In this document: piece after piece, positions 10,953 through 22,941 of the stretch
Layout of the letters: each line of letters begins with the position of its first letter
How positions within the stretch are numbered: position 1 is the first letter of the stretch
Origin: Linnemannia schmuckeri
Taxonomy: Eukaryota > Mortierellomycota > Mortierellomycetes > Mortierellales > Mortierellaceae
Length of the DNA: 64,000 nt
Assembly (NCBI GenBank): GCA_029449235.1
Contig: JANATG010000017.1
Location: 636,001-700,000, forward strand
Direction: 5' to 3'
Position numbers and translations under genes: made by a program
Notes under the pieces: generated by a model
The model's database searches: none
Told to the model about the DNA's origin: nothing
What the model saw: the letters and a program-made list of their open reading frames with translations, nothing else

Positions 10953-12916
10953 TCAGGAGACAATGCCGGCAATGCAGGCAGAAATAAGAGTCGACACCGC
11001 ACCAGACAAGCAGGCAGAGAACGATAATCTGGCAATGGCATCGGCACGGTCTGGGGCCAAAGTCAAGAATAACGAGATCTGGGTCCCAATACTTCCGACG
11101 TTGGCAAAAGACGCCATCGCATAGGTCGTCAGTAGTTTTGTTCGAGGGTGTAACGTGTCCTGAATCTTGGTGAACGACGCAAAGGCTGCAAACTCGTTCA
11201 AAATGAACTTGATACCCATGGCTTCGGCAGACGGCATCAGATCTTGAGAGGGGATCCCGATCAACCAAGCCAAGGGATAGAGCACCCAGGATGCGATCTT
11301 TTGGATCGAAATGTCCACTCCGTAAAAGTGGAAGATCCAGCCCAGGAAGCCATTGGCAAGACCCAACAACGATATGATTGCCAGCAAGACTGCAATAATA
11401 ACAATGCAGAGCTTGATACCAAAGATGGCACCGTTCGAGATGGCATGAATGGCGTTCGACTCGCGATCCTTGTAAGCTGGGGCGACAGCAGTTCCCTTTG
11501 TCAAAGGAACTTCTTCCTCAGGGAAACGGATCTTGGAGATCACAATGGCGCAGGGGACAGACATCATACAACACGTCAACAAGGCCGTGGCATCGGCACC
11601 AAACGTCAAAAGGCCCAGGAACACCGATCCTGAAATGGTGGCGAAACCAGAGGTCAAGACTTGATGCAACTCGGCCTCGGTCATTTGGGAGACAAACGGC
11701 CCCACCAGCATCGAAGCCTCCGACATTCCGACAAAGGGGGCGGCACAGGCGGCAACACACTCGACTCCTGAGATATCAATAATGTGGATAACGATCCTGG
11801 CCATACCGGCAACGACAGATTGGACAATGTTGTAGAAATAAAGGCACTGGATCACGGCCGCGAAGAGGATGATGGCTGGCAAGACTGATATCGCAAAGGA
11901 GCCCTCGAAAGGAATTTGCCTGCCTTCGTAGTTGAGATAGTTGGGACCAAAGATGAACTCGCGACCCTCGCTAGCATAGCCGAGAAAGTTTTCTGCTTGT
12001 TGGGAAATGAACTGGAAAACATCGTAACCAACTGTCCAACGGATAATGAGCAAGCCAAGAATGTACTGCATAAAGATACCTGTCCACACGATCTTCCACG
12101 AGATGGCCTTGCGATTCTAGCGAACATATTACATAATTGTTGAATATTGGTATTAGTCCTTTTTGTATGTTTTTGTGCAACAATATAGATTGACTACATG
12201 CGAAAACATAGGCATTGACTGAAAAATACCTTGGAACACAAGACCGTGATGCAGAGAAAGACGACAAGTCCAAGACAACTAATCAGACGCTGCCCTCGAG
12301 TTCCGTGAGAGTCGTTGGGACGCAAGGCAGCAGTGAGGATCAGGGCTAAGGGAGGAATGCCATATCCAACAGCTCGTACGAGCCAGACGGGCAGCCTGCT
12401 CAGCATATTGGCTCCACCGTTCCAAACAGCTCCAACAGGTCCTGTAATGGTTCCTTTGGGAAGATGTCGGACCAACAGCCACCAGACAATAGCGGCGTAG
12501 AGGAGTGAAAGGACGAGCACATTGCCTTCCTTGTGGATCACGACAGCAGGGATAAAAAGACCAGTACAGATCAAAAAGGCCAACAGGTGATGTATGTTCG
12601 TTTTGTTGTTGTGATAGAATGAGAAGCGGCCATGATAAGACTCTACAATGGATGAAGCTCTACTGGCGTTGTTGTTGCGGGCTTTTTGGGCACTGGTTTT
12701 ATTCACGGGTGAGTTGAAGTCACCACTGCCATTGTCAAAGACGCCACCGTGGTTGCTGCTGCCGTTTTTGTGATAAGCAGGATCGCTGTGGTTGTCATCC
12801 GAGTACTGATCTTCAGCAAAGTCTTCTCCGACGTCGCTTGGAGGTTGGGACTCTATGTAATCGAGCTTTTCATCATCGACCGCATAGGGGTTCTGTTGAG
12901 GATGACCGTTTGACAT
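10953..12916 (-). CDS. concentrative nucleoside transporter (CNT/SLC28 family)
   Basis: Two exons, 12916-12230 and 12116-10953, give 616 aa. After a polar, Asn/Ser-rich cytosolic N-terminus (about 1-110) come about a dozen hydrophobic segments. Diagnostic CNT stretches are present: FEGSFAISVLPAIILFAAVI, the IVIHIIDISGVECVAACAAP and FVGMSEASMLVGPFV core, LTSGFATISGSVFLG, and NEFAAFASF with FANVGSIGTQISL near the C-terminus. The family imports nucleosides with H+ or Na+ at the plasma membrane. The start is the ATG of MSNGHPQQNPYAVD; the upstream open frame contains the Phe/Thr-rich translation of a 9-bp repeat and is probably leader. Substrate specificity cannot be read from the sequence. Confidence 0.94.
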
Positions 12917-13100
12917 ATCCTTGGCTCTGTTCTTGCAGAAACAAATGCTGTTTGGTGTTGATCTGTTTTTGTGTTTGTCTGTGCAGCAATATGGAGCGAT
13001 GAGTGTGAAAAGTGGGAAGGAGGGATTGTTCGTGAGAGGGGGGATATGCAAGGGGTTGAGAAGCGGAGGAGGGTGGAGAAAAAAGGAGAAAGTAAAAAGG

Positions 13101-13172
13101 ATAAAAAGGGTAAAGAGGGTAAAGAGGGTAAAGAGGGTAAAGAGGGTAAAGAGGGTAAAGAGGATAAAAAGG
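13101..13172. repeat. 9-bp tandem repeat in the transporter leader
   Basis: The unit GTAAAGAGG repeats about six times without change and is flanked by related GGATAAAAAG copies. It lies roughly 185-255 bases upstream of the transporter ATG, so it is probably in the promoter or 5' untranslated region. On the transporter's strand it is a pyrimidine-rich CCTCTTTAC array. Confidence 0.85.
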
Positions 13173-13512
13173 AAGGAAAAAAAAAAAAGACAGAGTAATG
13201 GAGACAAGCAAGAAAGCGAAGAGAGACTAGGAGAGAAAGAAGCCTTGCTGACAGTGCTCCTCCTCCACAGACACACTTGTGACACCTTCCACTCTCCATA
13301 GGTCTGCCCTTTTCCACTTGTCCCCATGGACAGACGGCGAATATTTTTTTCTTGGATTCCACTTCTGACTGGAGTCTCACCCTGTCGATCCAAGACCGCC
13401 AAACAATCCCCTCGTGATAGATTCATACTCTTGGGTTCTAGACAGCCGCCACTTTTACTTTAATAACTGGACTGGAAATAACTTAAAGAAAGGAGAGGGC
13501 GTAAAGGTCTAC

Positions 13513-14541
13513 CTACTTATATGTGAAAAAAAGAGACGTGATAACCGTTGACAGGGCCAGCTGTAGCCAAGGCGACAATCGAGTGCCTGGTGACCTTGCT
13601 TTGGGAATAAGGCCTCGGTGCTGATACGATATTGGCTCTGGAATACCCATGAAGGTTGGTCGTTTCACCGCCTGGATGGTCCCTGTCGCTCTATCGGGAA
13701 AGTCATCCCCTGCCCCTCGCAGATCGATATCTTCGTCATCGTTGTCGGTTTCTTTTCCTTCTCCAGCCAAATCGCCTTCTGGATTGGTCTCCTTCGAATC
13801 GTTGCCAGAACCATCTCCGACCGACCCGTATCCATTGCTGAGACTAGGGCTTCTGTCGTCACTATCGCCACTGCCGCTACTCAATCGATTGTTGAAGCCT
13901 GAGTAAAAAGATGGTAGGAGGCTGATCATTGCCTTCCGCCGCCGTGTATTCTCCAGTGTCAGCTTGCGCATCACGCCTCTGGGTCCACGTTGGCGACGGT
14001 ACTGCGTATACCAATCCTGATGGGCCAACATGTACACCCTGCCGTTCTTATGGAATGTCGACTTTCGGAACGATCGCCGTCTGGCTGTTTTTATGCTGCT
14101 GTGGTGTCCTTTTGTACATTTGTTCTGTTCCTTGCAACTCCTGTGCTTGCCATGAGTGCTGTGTTTGCATTGGTTGAAGGTGCATTTGCGATGCTTTGGT
14201 TTAGTTGACTGTCTCTTTGAGTGCCGGATTGAAGGGTAGGCAGCCTGCTGTACATGTGTCTGTGGCCACCTCTGTTGTCTCGCTGCAGTGTATTGTTGTT
14301 GTTGGTGTTGGGGGAGAGTTGGATGGCAGCTGTGGAGGTTCTGACTCTGTAGATGGCTATGGCCAAGTTCTCTCTGACTCCCGGATTGTCGTTTATTTAA
14401 TGCTGCGTCTCTCTGCTGTTGTTGTTTTCGTTGTTGCTGATGCTCTTCGTTAAAAGCGTCCGTTGTGTGGGCGAAAAACAAACACACTACCAGCGCAGCC
14501 AGGGTGAGCGATCGTTTCCATCGAAGCGACAATTGCAGCAT
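13513..14541 (-). CDS. predicted secreted basic protein with C-terminal hydrophobic tail
   Basis: One exon, 342 aa. The ATG at 14541 gives MLQLSLRWKRS followed by a hydrophobic core (LTLAALVVCLFFAHTTDA), a clear signal peptide. The mature part has a Gln-rich segment, a very basic Lys/Arg/His segment with four or five Cys (about 105-160) and an acidic Gly/Ser/Asp segment (about 230-290); the chain ends in a hydrophobic stretch (LQLALSTVITSLFF). Dibasic sites NKRQ and SKRQ could be cut by a Kex2-type protease. The tail could be a GPI signal or a membrane anchor. No family is recognised. An ORF extension upstream of this ATG uses no ATG and is not taken. Confidence 0.7.
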   Translation of the reverse strand: MLQLSLRWKRSLTLAALVVCLFFAHTTDAFNEEHQQQRKQQQQRDAALNKRQSGSQRELGHSHLQSQNLHSCHPTLPQHQQQQYTAARQQRWPQTHVQQAAYPSIRHSKRQSTKPKHRKCTFNQCKHSTHGKHRSCKEQNKCTKGHHSSIKTARRRSFRKSTFHKNGRVYMLAHQDWYTQYRRQRGPRGVMRKLTLENTRRRKAMISLLPSFYSGFNNRLSSGSGDSDDRSPSLSNGYGSVGDGSGNDSKETNPEGDLAGEGKETDNDDEDIDLRGAGDDFPDRATGTIQAVKRPTFMGIPEPISYQHRGLIPKARSPGTRLSPWLQLALSTVITSLFFTYK

Positions 14542-15910
14542 TGTCTCTGTTCGGTGTGAGCTGTCGAGTTGGAAAAATGTCGCCGGCAAAGAAAAGAGGG
14601 TAATGATGAATACTTGTGTAAGGTATGAAAAAATGAGCGAAGCATTCCTCTTCTTCCTTCTTAGTCGTCTTTGGATTCAAATTAGAGCAAGTTGGAATAG
14701 GAAAAAGAAGACCCAAGAGCTAGTTTTTTTTCCTTACTAGTTTTTTTTTCTTCTTACTAGTTTCTTTTTCTTCCATCGGGTCATTATTGCCAGAAGACTT
14801 TGAACATGTTATTGTTTTGTTTGCATGCATGACAAAGATGGTTGAACAGAAGCACCGCTGTCTAAAAACGTGGCGAAAATGGCCATCATGGATACATCGA
14901 TGTTATTTTTCATGTGTTTGTATTTGGGAAAAAAGGGGGGAGGGGGAAGGATGTTTTTTCAGTGTTCTTTTGGCTGTTACAGGAGGTTGTTGTGCGTGGG
15001 TTCACTTGTTCTATTCGAGCGCGATAACAAAAAACGTGGTTGCGTATGCATGTACTACCTTTCAGTACTACACGAGGAGGCGATGATGTGATTTGGAGGT
15101 GAGATGTGCATCGGTTCTGGTTAAACTTTAAAACACCTTTATGAGGCATCGCATCAACCTCTATCTCTCACATCCTCTCTCTCTCTCATACACACACACA
15201 CGCACACACAGGGTCATCTCCCACCTTCGCTCTCTCAATAGAATCCAATTATTCAGGGGCATGAGTACTTATGTACGACCAATGACCAACGACTACCCTG
15301 GATGGATGCTTTGCAATTGTATTATTCGTTATTCAGAGTTCGATGGTCAAGTCAACCACGTTGTATTGCTGCGTTGTCGGAGTTGAATGCCGTCCATCCT
15401 TCTCTTCCTTCTTCTCAACTTCATTCTCGCTTTGATTCTTTGTTTCATACCATGTGTCCGCTGCATTCAACAGCTAATTGGATCGTACAAGTTAACAGTA
15501 GACCTGCAGCTATACTTGTTGTTCGTTTTCCTTGTTTTCTTTCTTTTCTATTTTTCTTTTTTTTTCTCCTCTCCCTTTTTTATTTTGGCACTTCTTTCCT
15601 CAAGTTACTTCCCTTCATACCATTCATTCCTCTCACTTTTTCTCTGCCCTACTTTTGTTCCCGCGTTCTCTTTTCCTCTTTCCCGAACAACTCGCAACTA
15701 AAGCCTATACGCTATACGCCCAGCTGGCAAGCTCAAGTCAGTACGTCGCAATAGAAATACAAAAGCTCGCCTGGGACTCCCCAAACTTCACGCTCCACTT
15801 CTCTTACGACGCTTTCCGATCGTTACAAACCCTCATGTCACATTGCCATTGATACTAATCGCAACAGGACAGTTCTTCACAATCCATAGTTTGTTGCATA
15901 TTCCTGCTCA
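14542..15910. other. divergent intergenic region
   Basis: These 1.4 kb separate the secreted-protein gene (minus) from the PH-domain gene (plus). They contain T-rich repeats ending in ACTAGTTT (about 14725-14770), a CT/CA microsatellite (about 15170-15210) and CT-rich sequence up to the PH gene start. Open frames here read like low-complexity Phe/Leu/Ser and are not taken as genes. Confidence 0.5.
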
Positions 15911-18449
15911 ATGAAGTCTCTTGGCCGATCATCTACTCAACGCAAACGATTCGACTCGTCCGACCACTTGTCATCGGTCCATTCGTATCAATACTATCCT
16001 ACCGGCAACAACAATAATGAGTTTGGTAGGACTCCTGGTGCTGCCTTGAACAACAATTCAGGAAGAGCAACATCAACTCTATTCAAGCCAAGTGTTGATA
16101 CATCGAGCAACGGCAAAGGGGAGAGTAGAATCAAGGGGTTCTCTTTTCTTTCAAACTATCGCTCCCCATCAGCCCTTGAGTCACGGCTACAGTCATATTC
16201 AACATTGTCAACAGGCGCTACTCCACTCCATACTTTCTTTCAGCCGCACCATCGTACAATACACGACAGTCGTATCACACTCGAGGATTGGCTTCAAAAG
16301 AGGTCGGTAACTATGCCTTTAGTCTGGAAACAACGCTGGTGTGTCCTCCGCGATGATTGTCTCTTTTTTTATCGGGACAACAAAGTAAGTCATGTTTTCT
16401 CTTTTTACTGGATGGGCACAGTTGGTGCGTTTGCTCTACGATTGCCAGTCTTTGCAGCTAAGTTTTATATCATGCTCTTCACAAACATGTGTTAGAGTGA
16501 GAGTAAACCCTTGAGGGTTCTTCGTCTCTCTGACTATTCCATCCTCGTCTCAGACTTTAACACATCCCGCAAGGCCGACTACGTCTTTCGCCTCTCCTCG
16601 ACAGAGCCCATTCTGCATGAACACCAACATCATCACTTTCGCGCCGAGAGCGCTCGTACCTTGGAGATCTGGTTAGAAGCCATCAAATCTCATATCGATC
16701 ACGCCCAGGAACATAACGACGCCCTCGGCTCTCTGAACATTGTTGGATCTGGACGTGCGGACACGCGCCAGGATCGAAACTCCAGCTCTTTTCAATACAA
16801 CGAACTGACGATTATCGACAAGGTTCTGGACCGACTACAATCGGAAGAGGATCCGACTCTATCTGATATCAACGACCCATCCACCTTGATCCTGCCCACT
16901 CAAGAGTATCCGTATCTTCCACAAGATCTTATTCGACTCCCATATTCTGTACAGCCAAACCATGATAATGGATTCGATGACTGGTCTCCCTCACCCTTGT
17001 CAGCAAATGCCCTGTACAGCCCCACTAATCCTGCCCATCGTCCTAGTGGGAATCGAGGGACAGACACTCGTCGATCTGGAGCAAGCCTATATTCAGAATG
17101 CCGCGAACATAGCACTACCACAAGCTGGACCACAAATCCTGTTACAAATTATTCGAGTTATTTGAAACTGGAAGGCGTCCGACCTCGCGATGCAACCCTT
17201 GTTTCCGAGCGCCAGGAGCAATATGAGAACCTCGCAGAATTCTCGTCGGTGCCAAATGGTACAGTAATTTAAAGTTGATCTTTTCGTTCTTTTGTTTTTT
17301 GGATCGTGCACCTTGCTCGCCGCCAAAGGTCACCCTGGGTAAACATAACCAACTCTATTTGCAATATTAGGATCGTATACCGTCACCACTACCAATTCCC
17401 CTTCAATGTCTCCAACAACCAATGTTTACAACTCCAGGTCGGTAGAGACAAGCAGCCACTCCAACTTGCCGATTCGGGTCTTGGATTCGTATCTTTGCGA
17501 CGTTTATTCATCTAGCGAGAATGACTCCGAAACCGACCTTGAGGAGAGGAGTTCTGCCACATTGCCAAGCGAAAGAAAGCGGAGATGGCTATGGCCGGCT
17601 CAGGGAACCATGTCTCAGACACCGCCGCCTTCGCCTCTGGACAAGACCAGCACAAGAACCTTTGATGCTGATAACCCCATCCTTAGGAGCTTGGTTCTGA
17701 TCTCGCCGCCGCCTCCTAGGAATGCAACAAAGGTCGCTCGTCACCAAAATGGGTGCTTGAAATCACTGACTGCACCGGTTAAGCGACTAGAGTCCGAACC
17801 ATCTTATCAGCATCACCAGCAACAACAACAACATTTTCACCACCACCAGCATTACACGTCGTCACTTCCTCCATTGCCTGTCCACCCGGATACCGACGGT
17901 TCGACTCAGTCAATACACCCAAGGGTCCGATCCGCCTCTGTATCAAAGTTAGATGAGACTTCACGTCGCAGGGCTCTCAATGGGCATCACCAACATCAAC
18001 ACCAACGCCACAACAACCGCATTCAACCTTCTGTAGGCGATATATTGGCATCGAAACCACTCAGTTCTCAACCTCCACCCTCGCCTCTTTTTTTGCGGAA
18101 GTGCATCGACTCGGCCTCGGCTATTGATTTTCCTCTCAAAATAAGGCCTTATGTCACCCGCCATCAGGAGATGGTTTCGCGACATATCATGGCGCCTATC
18201 GAACTTGCCAAGGCCATTGAGCAGGAAGAAGAGGAGGAACGAAAACGAGGGTTGGAGGACGTGGACAAGACTGCAATGATAACAATTCCTGCACCTACAG
18301 AGACTGGAGGTATGGCGCCATCATTGCGATCCTTGTCGACATTCCCTCCAGCCGTTCCAAGACGATCTCCATTTCGCTCAGCACCCCTTGCCATAGTAGA
18401 CAATCCTTCTCGCGTCAATACAACGAGCACTCTCCCTTTTCAGAATTAA
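15911..18449 (+). CDS. PH-domain protein with long disordered C-terminus
   Basis: Three exons, 15911-16384, 16496-17258 and 17371-18449, join in frame to 771 aa. A PH domain lies at about residues 122-235: LEDWLQKRSVTMPLVWKQRW, CVLRDDCLFFYRD, then the downstream strands and a C-terminal helix with the family's Trp (EIWLEAIKSH). The first intron interrupts the PH domain. The rest is Ser/Pro/His/Gln-rich, with a poly-His/Gln run (about 410-435), a PPPPSP-like proline patch and a conserved-looking block (FPLKIRPYVTRHQEMVSRHI, about 640-660) near the C-terminus. PH domains bind phosphoinositides or proteins, so a membrane-associated scaffold or signalling role is inferred. The ORFs read separately at 16511-17272 and 17406-18449 are one gene. 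Confidence 0.85.
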
Positions 18450-19479
18450 TACTGATTTTTGGCCATAAGGTTGATAGAGCAGTAGCACCCTACGTTCATA
18501 CAAGTGCTTGAATTTTGGACGGGAAACTGAGATATGGGTCTGGTTGGGTGAGCAAGATTCAAAACGAATGAGACCCCTTGCCTTTGCCACATGGAGATGA
18601 CGGGACGGGACAAAAAGGAGGGATGGGGATGAGTCGGGGACAGGGGGGTAGAAAAGGAAAATATGCAACCTAAACGAATTACTGTGTGCGTGCTCTTTCA
18701 GTTTTGTTCCTCTTTCCTCCTCTCCTTCTTCCTCGCATATACCCCTCCCCCCCCCTCTCTCTCAATGCACATGCTCCGTTTTGCTTTTGGCACCATTGTC
18801 GCCTTTGTGTGTGTGTCAAGAAGGAAAGATCAGCCTCCCATCGAATCAGACCCTGTTGCTCTCGTATCTTTCTTCCTTTGTCCTTCTTCCTTCTTCCTTC
18901 GTCCCATTCACTCCCTCCTTCGCCTCCCTCAACCCCCAACACTTCTGCTACTTTTCCTTGCCTCCTCCCTCCCTTTCTTCAATCCATCCTCTTTCCGTTC
19001 TTCCCTGCCTCCTCTTCCCGTCTCCCTCCCTTTCTCCTTGTCATTATTTATCTCACCACTAGCGCCTAAGCACGACTTCTTGAGACTTCAAGACTGCCTC
19101 TCACCTGCCACCCTGCCCTCTCAAATAAGAGTTTATTCACACGAGCAAGCAAGCACCAACTCCTCTCGTTGTTCCCTCTCCACCCCCCGCTCCTTCTCCC
19201 CGTCTTCCTAACGAAAGGTCACGCACAATCGTTGACTTCTGCATCGACCCTTTTCTTCTTCCCGTTCCGCTTCTTTCGGGAGCAGGACTCTGCTCTACTC
19301 TCTGCTTGTCTTTTCCCCTTGTTTTGTTTTTATTGTCGCCTGGTCTTTTCATATGCTCGGTGCGTCTTCCTCACTCCCTCACTTCCTCCATCCCTGACCC
19401 TACCTAACCTGCTTCTCAATTGCAACTTCATCTTCCTTTCCTTTCCATCACATCGACATCACTCAACCTGGAGCGTAAA
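18450..19479 (+). promoter_or_regulatory. intergenic region and probable leader of the kinase-like gene
   Basis: About 1.0 kb between two plus-strand genes. From 18700 onward it is strongly pyrimidine-rich (TCC/TTC runs), as is common for promoters and leaders of highly transcribed fungal genes. Apparent ORFs consist of Ser, Pro, Leu and Phe and match no domain. Confidence 0.45.
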
Positions 19480-22400
19480 ATGACCACACGAACAGCGGAG
19501 GAGAGCATCCAAGAACAACGACTACAGCGACAACCCCCTTACTCCGAGCGCATACAGAGACAACAATATCCACGTAAACAGCAACAGCCGCCGCAGGAAC
19601 GAGGGTGGCGACATCAACTATCGTCGTATCCTTTCTCTCATCGGCCATTATTGCGACCGCGTCACCTAGGCCCACCTCGCCGGCGACAGAGCCAGATTCA
19701 CCCAAAGGCGAAGCAGAGAGAGGACAATAAATCTATCAAGAGTCGTAAGACAAAAGGAGGATACCTTCAATGCTCCATGACCCTTTTGAAGAATACACGG
19801 CGTAAGGAGGTGCAGGAAAAAGAATTTGAAAACGACAAGCAACCCATTCAGGAAAACGGTGACATGATTGAAAACAATAGTACAACGGAAAGAGTCCGAC
19901 CTCCTGGCAACCTTTGTTTGGGCTCACCCTCAAGCTCCTTACAAACAACTATACCTATATCCTCCAAACAACCATGCGCGATTGAAAGTCCTGTTGCTCG
20001 ATTCGAAATACTTGAACGACTTGGAAATGGGTAAATTTTTTAATGTTTCCAATACCTCTTTTTTTTTAATCACATCAGTCTCCTTCTATCTCATGCATTT
20101 TTTTTTTCCTCGTCTGCTTGTCAACCCCCAGCACGCATGCATGATATGCATATACCAATACAAAAAAGAGACACGGCCTATTCGTGCATACAACTGCCCA
20201 GCGTTCTCTTCACTCTTTTGTGCGTTCATGCCCTGTACCAAACCAACTGTTCCTATCCCACCTATTTTGCGTTATTTATCTGTTGTAAAGGTCGCGACAG
20301 GTAGCATGACCCTTCTTTTCCTGACGGCGTTGCAAAGCTTGGTATTTTTTGACAATTTGCTTACTTGCCCCTCCTTGGATGATAGCTCAAGCGGCTCGTC
20401 GGTATTCAAGGCAAGAGATCGGTGGGAGAACCACAACACTGTGGCCATCAAGAAGATCCCTCTTGCAACCCTAACCGACTCTTTCTCGCTCACCAAGGAT
20501 TACGAGGTGCCACAAGAAGAAATCGACTATTTTGTCAGCTGGATTGTGGATCACTATGGCGACCGCAATGAGTCGTTCGTCAACCCCACACAGGAAGAAT
20601 CGGATTTCGCTTTCAACGACAATGACAGCGACAGCGATAGTTCAAGCATCAATCAAGGGTCAACCGAGAATCCGCGTGTTCAACGACGGCCATCATTTAA
20701 CAAGGAGACCACAAGGGGATTGAGTCAGGTGGTCAAGAGTTTAGGGTGCCTTCGAAACGATACCGAACTGTGGGTAAGTAAACACCTCTCTTGTTTCTCG
20801 ATCACTATTTTGTGCAACTAGGTTTATTTAACAATGTAGTTCGTATTCATAACCCGTCTTTTGTGCCACACATCTACCTTCTCACTCAGAACCGAGGTTT
20901 TTCTTTCCACTGATGATTGCTTTGCATGCCATCTGCATCCAGATAGCTCTCGAATTATGTGCCGGAGGTTCGGTGGCAGACCTCATTCGACTATCGGATG
21001 GACCAATGATGGAATCGGAGATTGGTTGGATCATGGGCCAGATTCTCCTTGGGCTTGCGTACCTTCATAGCAAAGACCATGTCCACGGTGACATTAAAGC
21101 AAGGTATTCAAGTGTGACAAAGCGCGTTTAGAGTGAATCGCAATGAAAACCAATAATACTCACGCTTCCTTGCAACGCTATATTTCTACAACTCGTCTAA
21201 ACTGATAGTAATATCTTGTTGACACTGGATGGGCACGTCAAATTGGGAGGATCCGGCGCAATAATGTCACACAAGGAAGGCGCTGGAGAACGGAAGCGTC
21301 GACGCCGATCATTGACAATGTCTGAGTTCCCAGCCAGTTGGCTTGCGCCAGAATCGACTTTCTCGCCTCCGCTAACGCCTTCTTCCCTCTCAGACAGCCA
21401 CTCAAATTCGACACTTTTGCTGGTTAGAGACGAAATGAATGATATGCAGCACTATCGACTGCCGTATGCAATGCCTGGTGCGAGCACAGAAGGCGATGTC
21501 TGGGCTCTGGGTGTAGCATGCATTGAACTCTCACAAGGTCGTCCTCCTCGACCAGAGACACCCATTTTGGCTTCATATGGCGATTGGAGGTACATAACAA
21601 CTCTTGGCAATATTGCTACGATAGCAGATGGGGTATCGCCAGACGCAAAGCTGAGTGGATGGTGTCTCCCAAGTGAGGCCTTGGAGGCTGTAGGCATGGG
21701 AATGTCAAAGGAGATGTGGATGTTTATTCGAAAGTGTTTGACTCCGGACCCTGAAGCACGACCATCCGTCCAGGATTTGCTGCAGGTAGGTTTCCACGCT
21801 GTAAACTAAATATTTTCAGCATGCAACATTGTACCTTCCGTACTTACATCATTGTCTTTTTGTCCTTTGACTTCTGCAACGTTTTATTAGGACCCGTTTA
21901 TTGTGCAACACGATAAGCTGAGCCAGGAGCTCCTACTGAGAATAGGAAGTATGGTTGACTTTGTCAGCCAATGTGCATCTATCTCGGAAGGACAAACCTT
22001 GGACAGTGCAGGAAGCGACAATGACCTATACAGCATTGCAACCATTCCGGGATCCGCTTCCTCACCCTCTGTCACTCTCTCACCATCTAAGGCCTCACAT
22101 ATGATCGACTTCAAGATGGATGAGGCGGACTGGTTTATTCCTCGGATCCGTCCTCGTGTAGATTCAGTCTATGACGAATCTAGCTTCTTTGATGAGGCAG
22201 GAGTACAACGTCCTATTGCCCCTCTCGACTCCGTTGGCCCTCTTGAGTCGGGCTCTTCTTTGCTTCCGGGTATGTAACATACGACAACCTTGTTTTCAGA
22301 TTTGGCACCCTTGCTTTGCATTAATACTGAGTAACATTTACCTTTTCGGCAAACAAACAAAAACAAAAAACGAAAAAGTAGCCATGGACTGGAAACATCA

Positions 22401-22878
22401 GAGGATGAGTCATCCGAAGGTTATGCAGGCATTGATGTGCGACCAGCCGAGATATCTCACATTCCGCCACTCGCGCTCGCCATCTCTTGCGACCATTGTG
22501 GAAGACCAAATGGAGGAAGACGCCCTCTACTGGTCCGATGATGAAGGCAGCAGTGATGATGATACCAACGCCGAAGGCCACGACAACGATGTTATTAGTA
22601 CATCTCCGTTCCAACAACAATATAGCCAACAGTGCATGTACGACTTTTTTCAGGAGAGCCAGAGCCAGAACCAACAACAGCCTTGGACCCCAAAGCACGA
22701 CAAGAGAGGCATGGAGGCGGTTGCACATGCAACTTCTCAAGATGCTCACGGAGCATATCTGGACAGCCTTTCGATTGAGCCCGGCTGCGGATTGCGAAGC
22801 ATTGTCGAGTATGACTTTCAGGGTGCATCCTCAGGTCTGGTGGTCCTTTACGAGATCTGTGAGAGTTGGCTGCAATAA
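19480..22878 (+). CDS. STE-like protein kinase with lost DFG Asp (predicted pseudokinase)
   Basis: Six exons, 19480-20030, 20386-20773, 20943-21103, 21209-21785, 21891-22269 and 22382-22878, give 850 aa. The basic Gln/Arg-rich N-terminus (about 1-175) precedes a kinase fold: Gly loop ERLGNGSSGSSVFKA, the beta3 Lys in VAIKK (about 206), a hinge ELCAGGSVADLI typical of STE20-like kinases, HVHGDIKASN (HGD for HRD, about 361-363), and KLGGSGA where KLADFGA is expected, so the metal-binding Asp is Gly381. The APE motif (WLAPES), DVWALG and the final Arg (DPEARPSV) are kept. An acidic insert (about 215-300) replaces the usual alpha-C region. The C-terminus is acidic and Gln-rich. Loss of the DFG Asp predicts little or no catalysis; a scaffold or regulatory role is inferred. 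Confidence 0.85.
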
Positions 22879-22941
22879 TGAAATAATAAAGTGCCGGTGG
22901 ATTTTTTTCTATTAGATTATGCTGTTGTACTATGTAAATGC

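Noticed and set aside
18663..19211. 182-aa plus-strand frame
   Set aside because: Pyrimidine-tract translation (Ser, Pro, Leu, Phe) in the kinase leader region.
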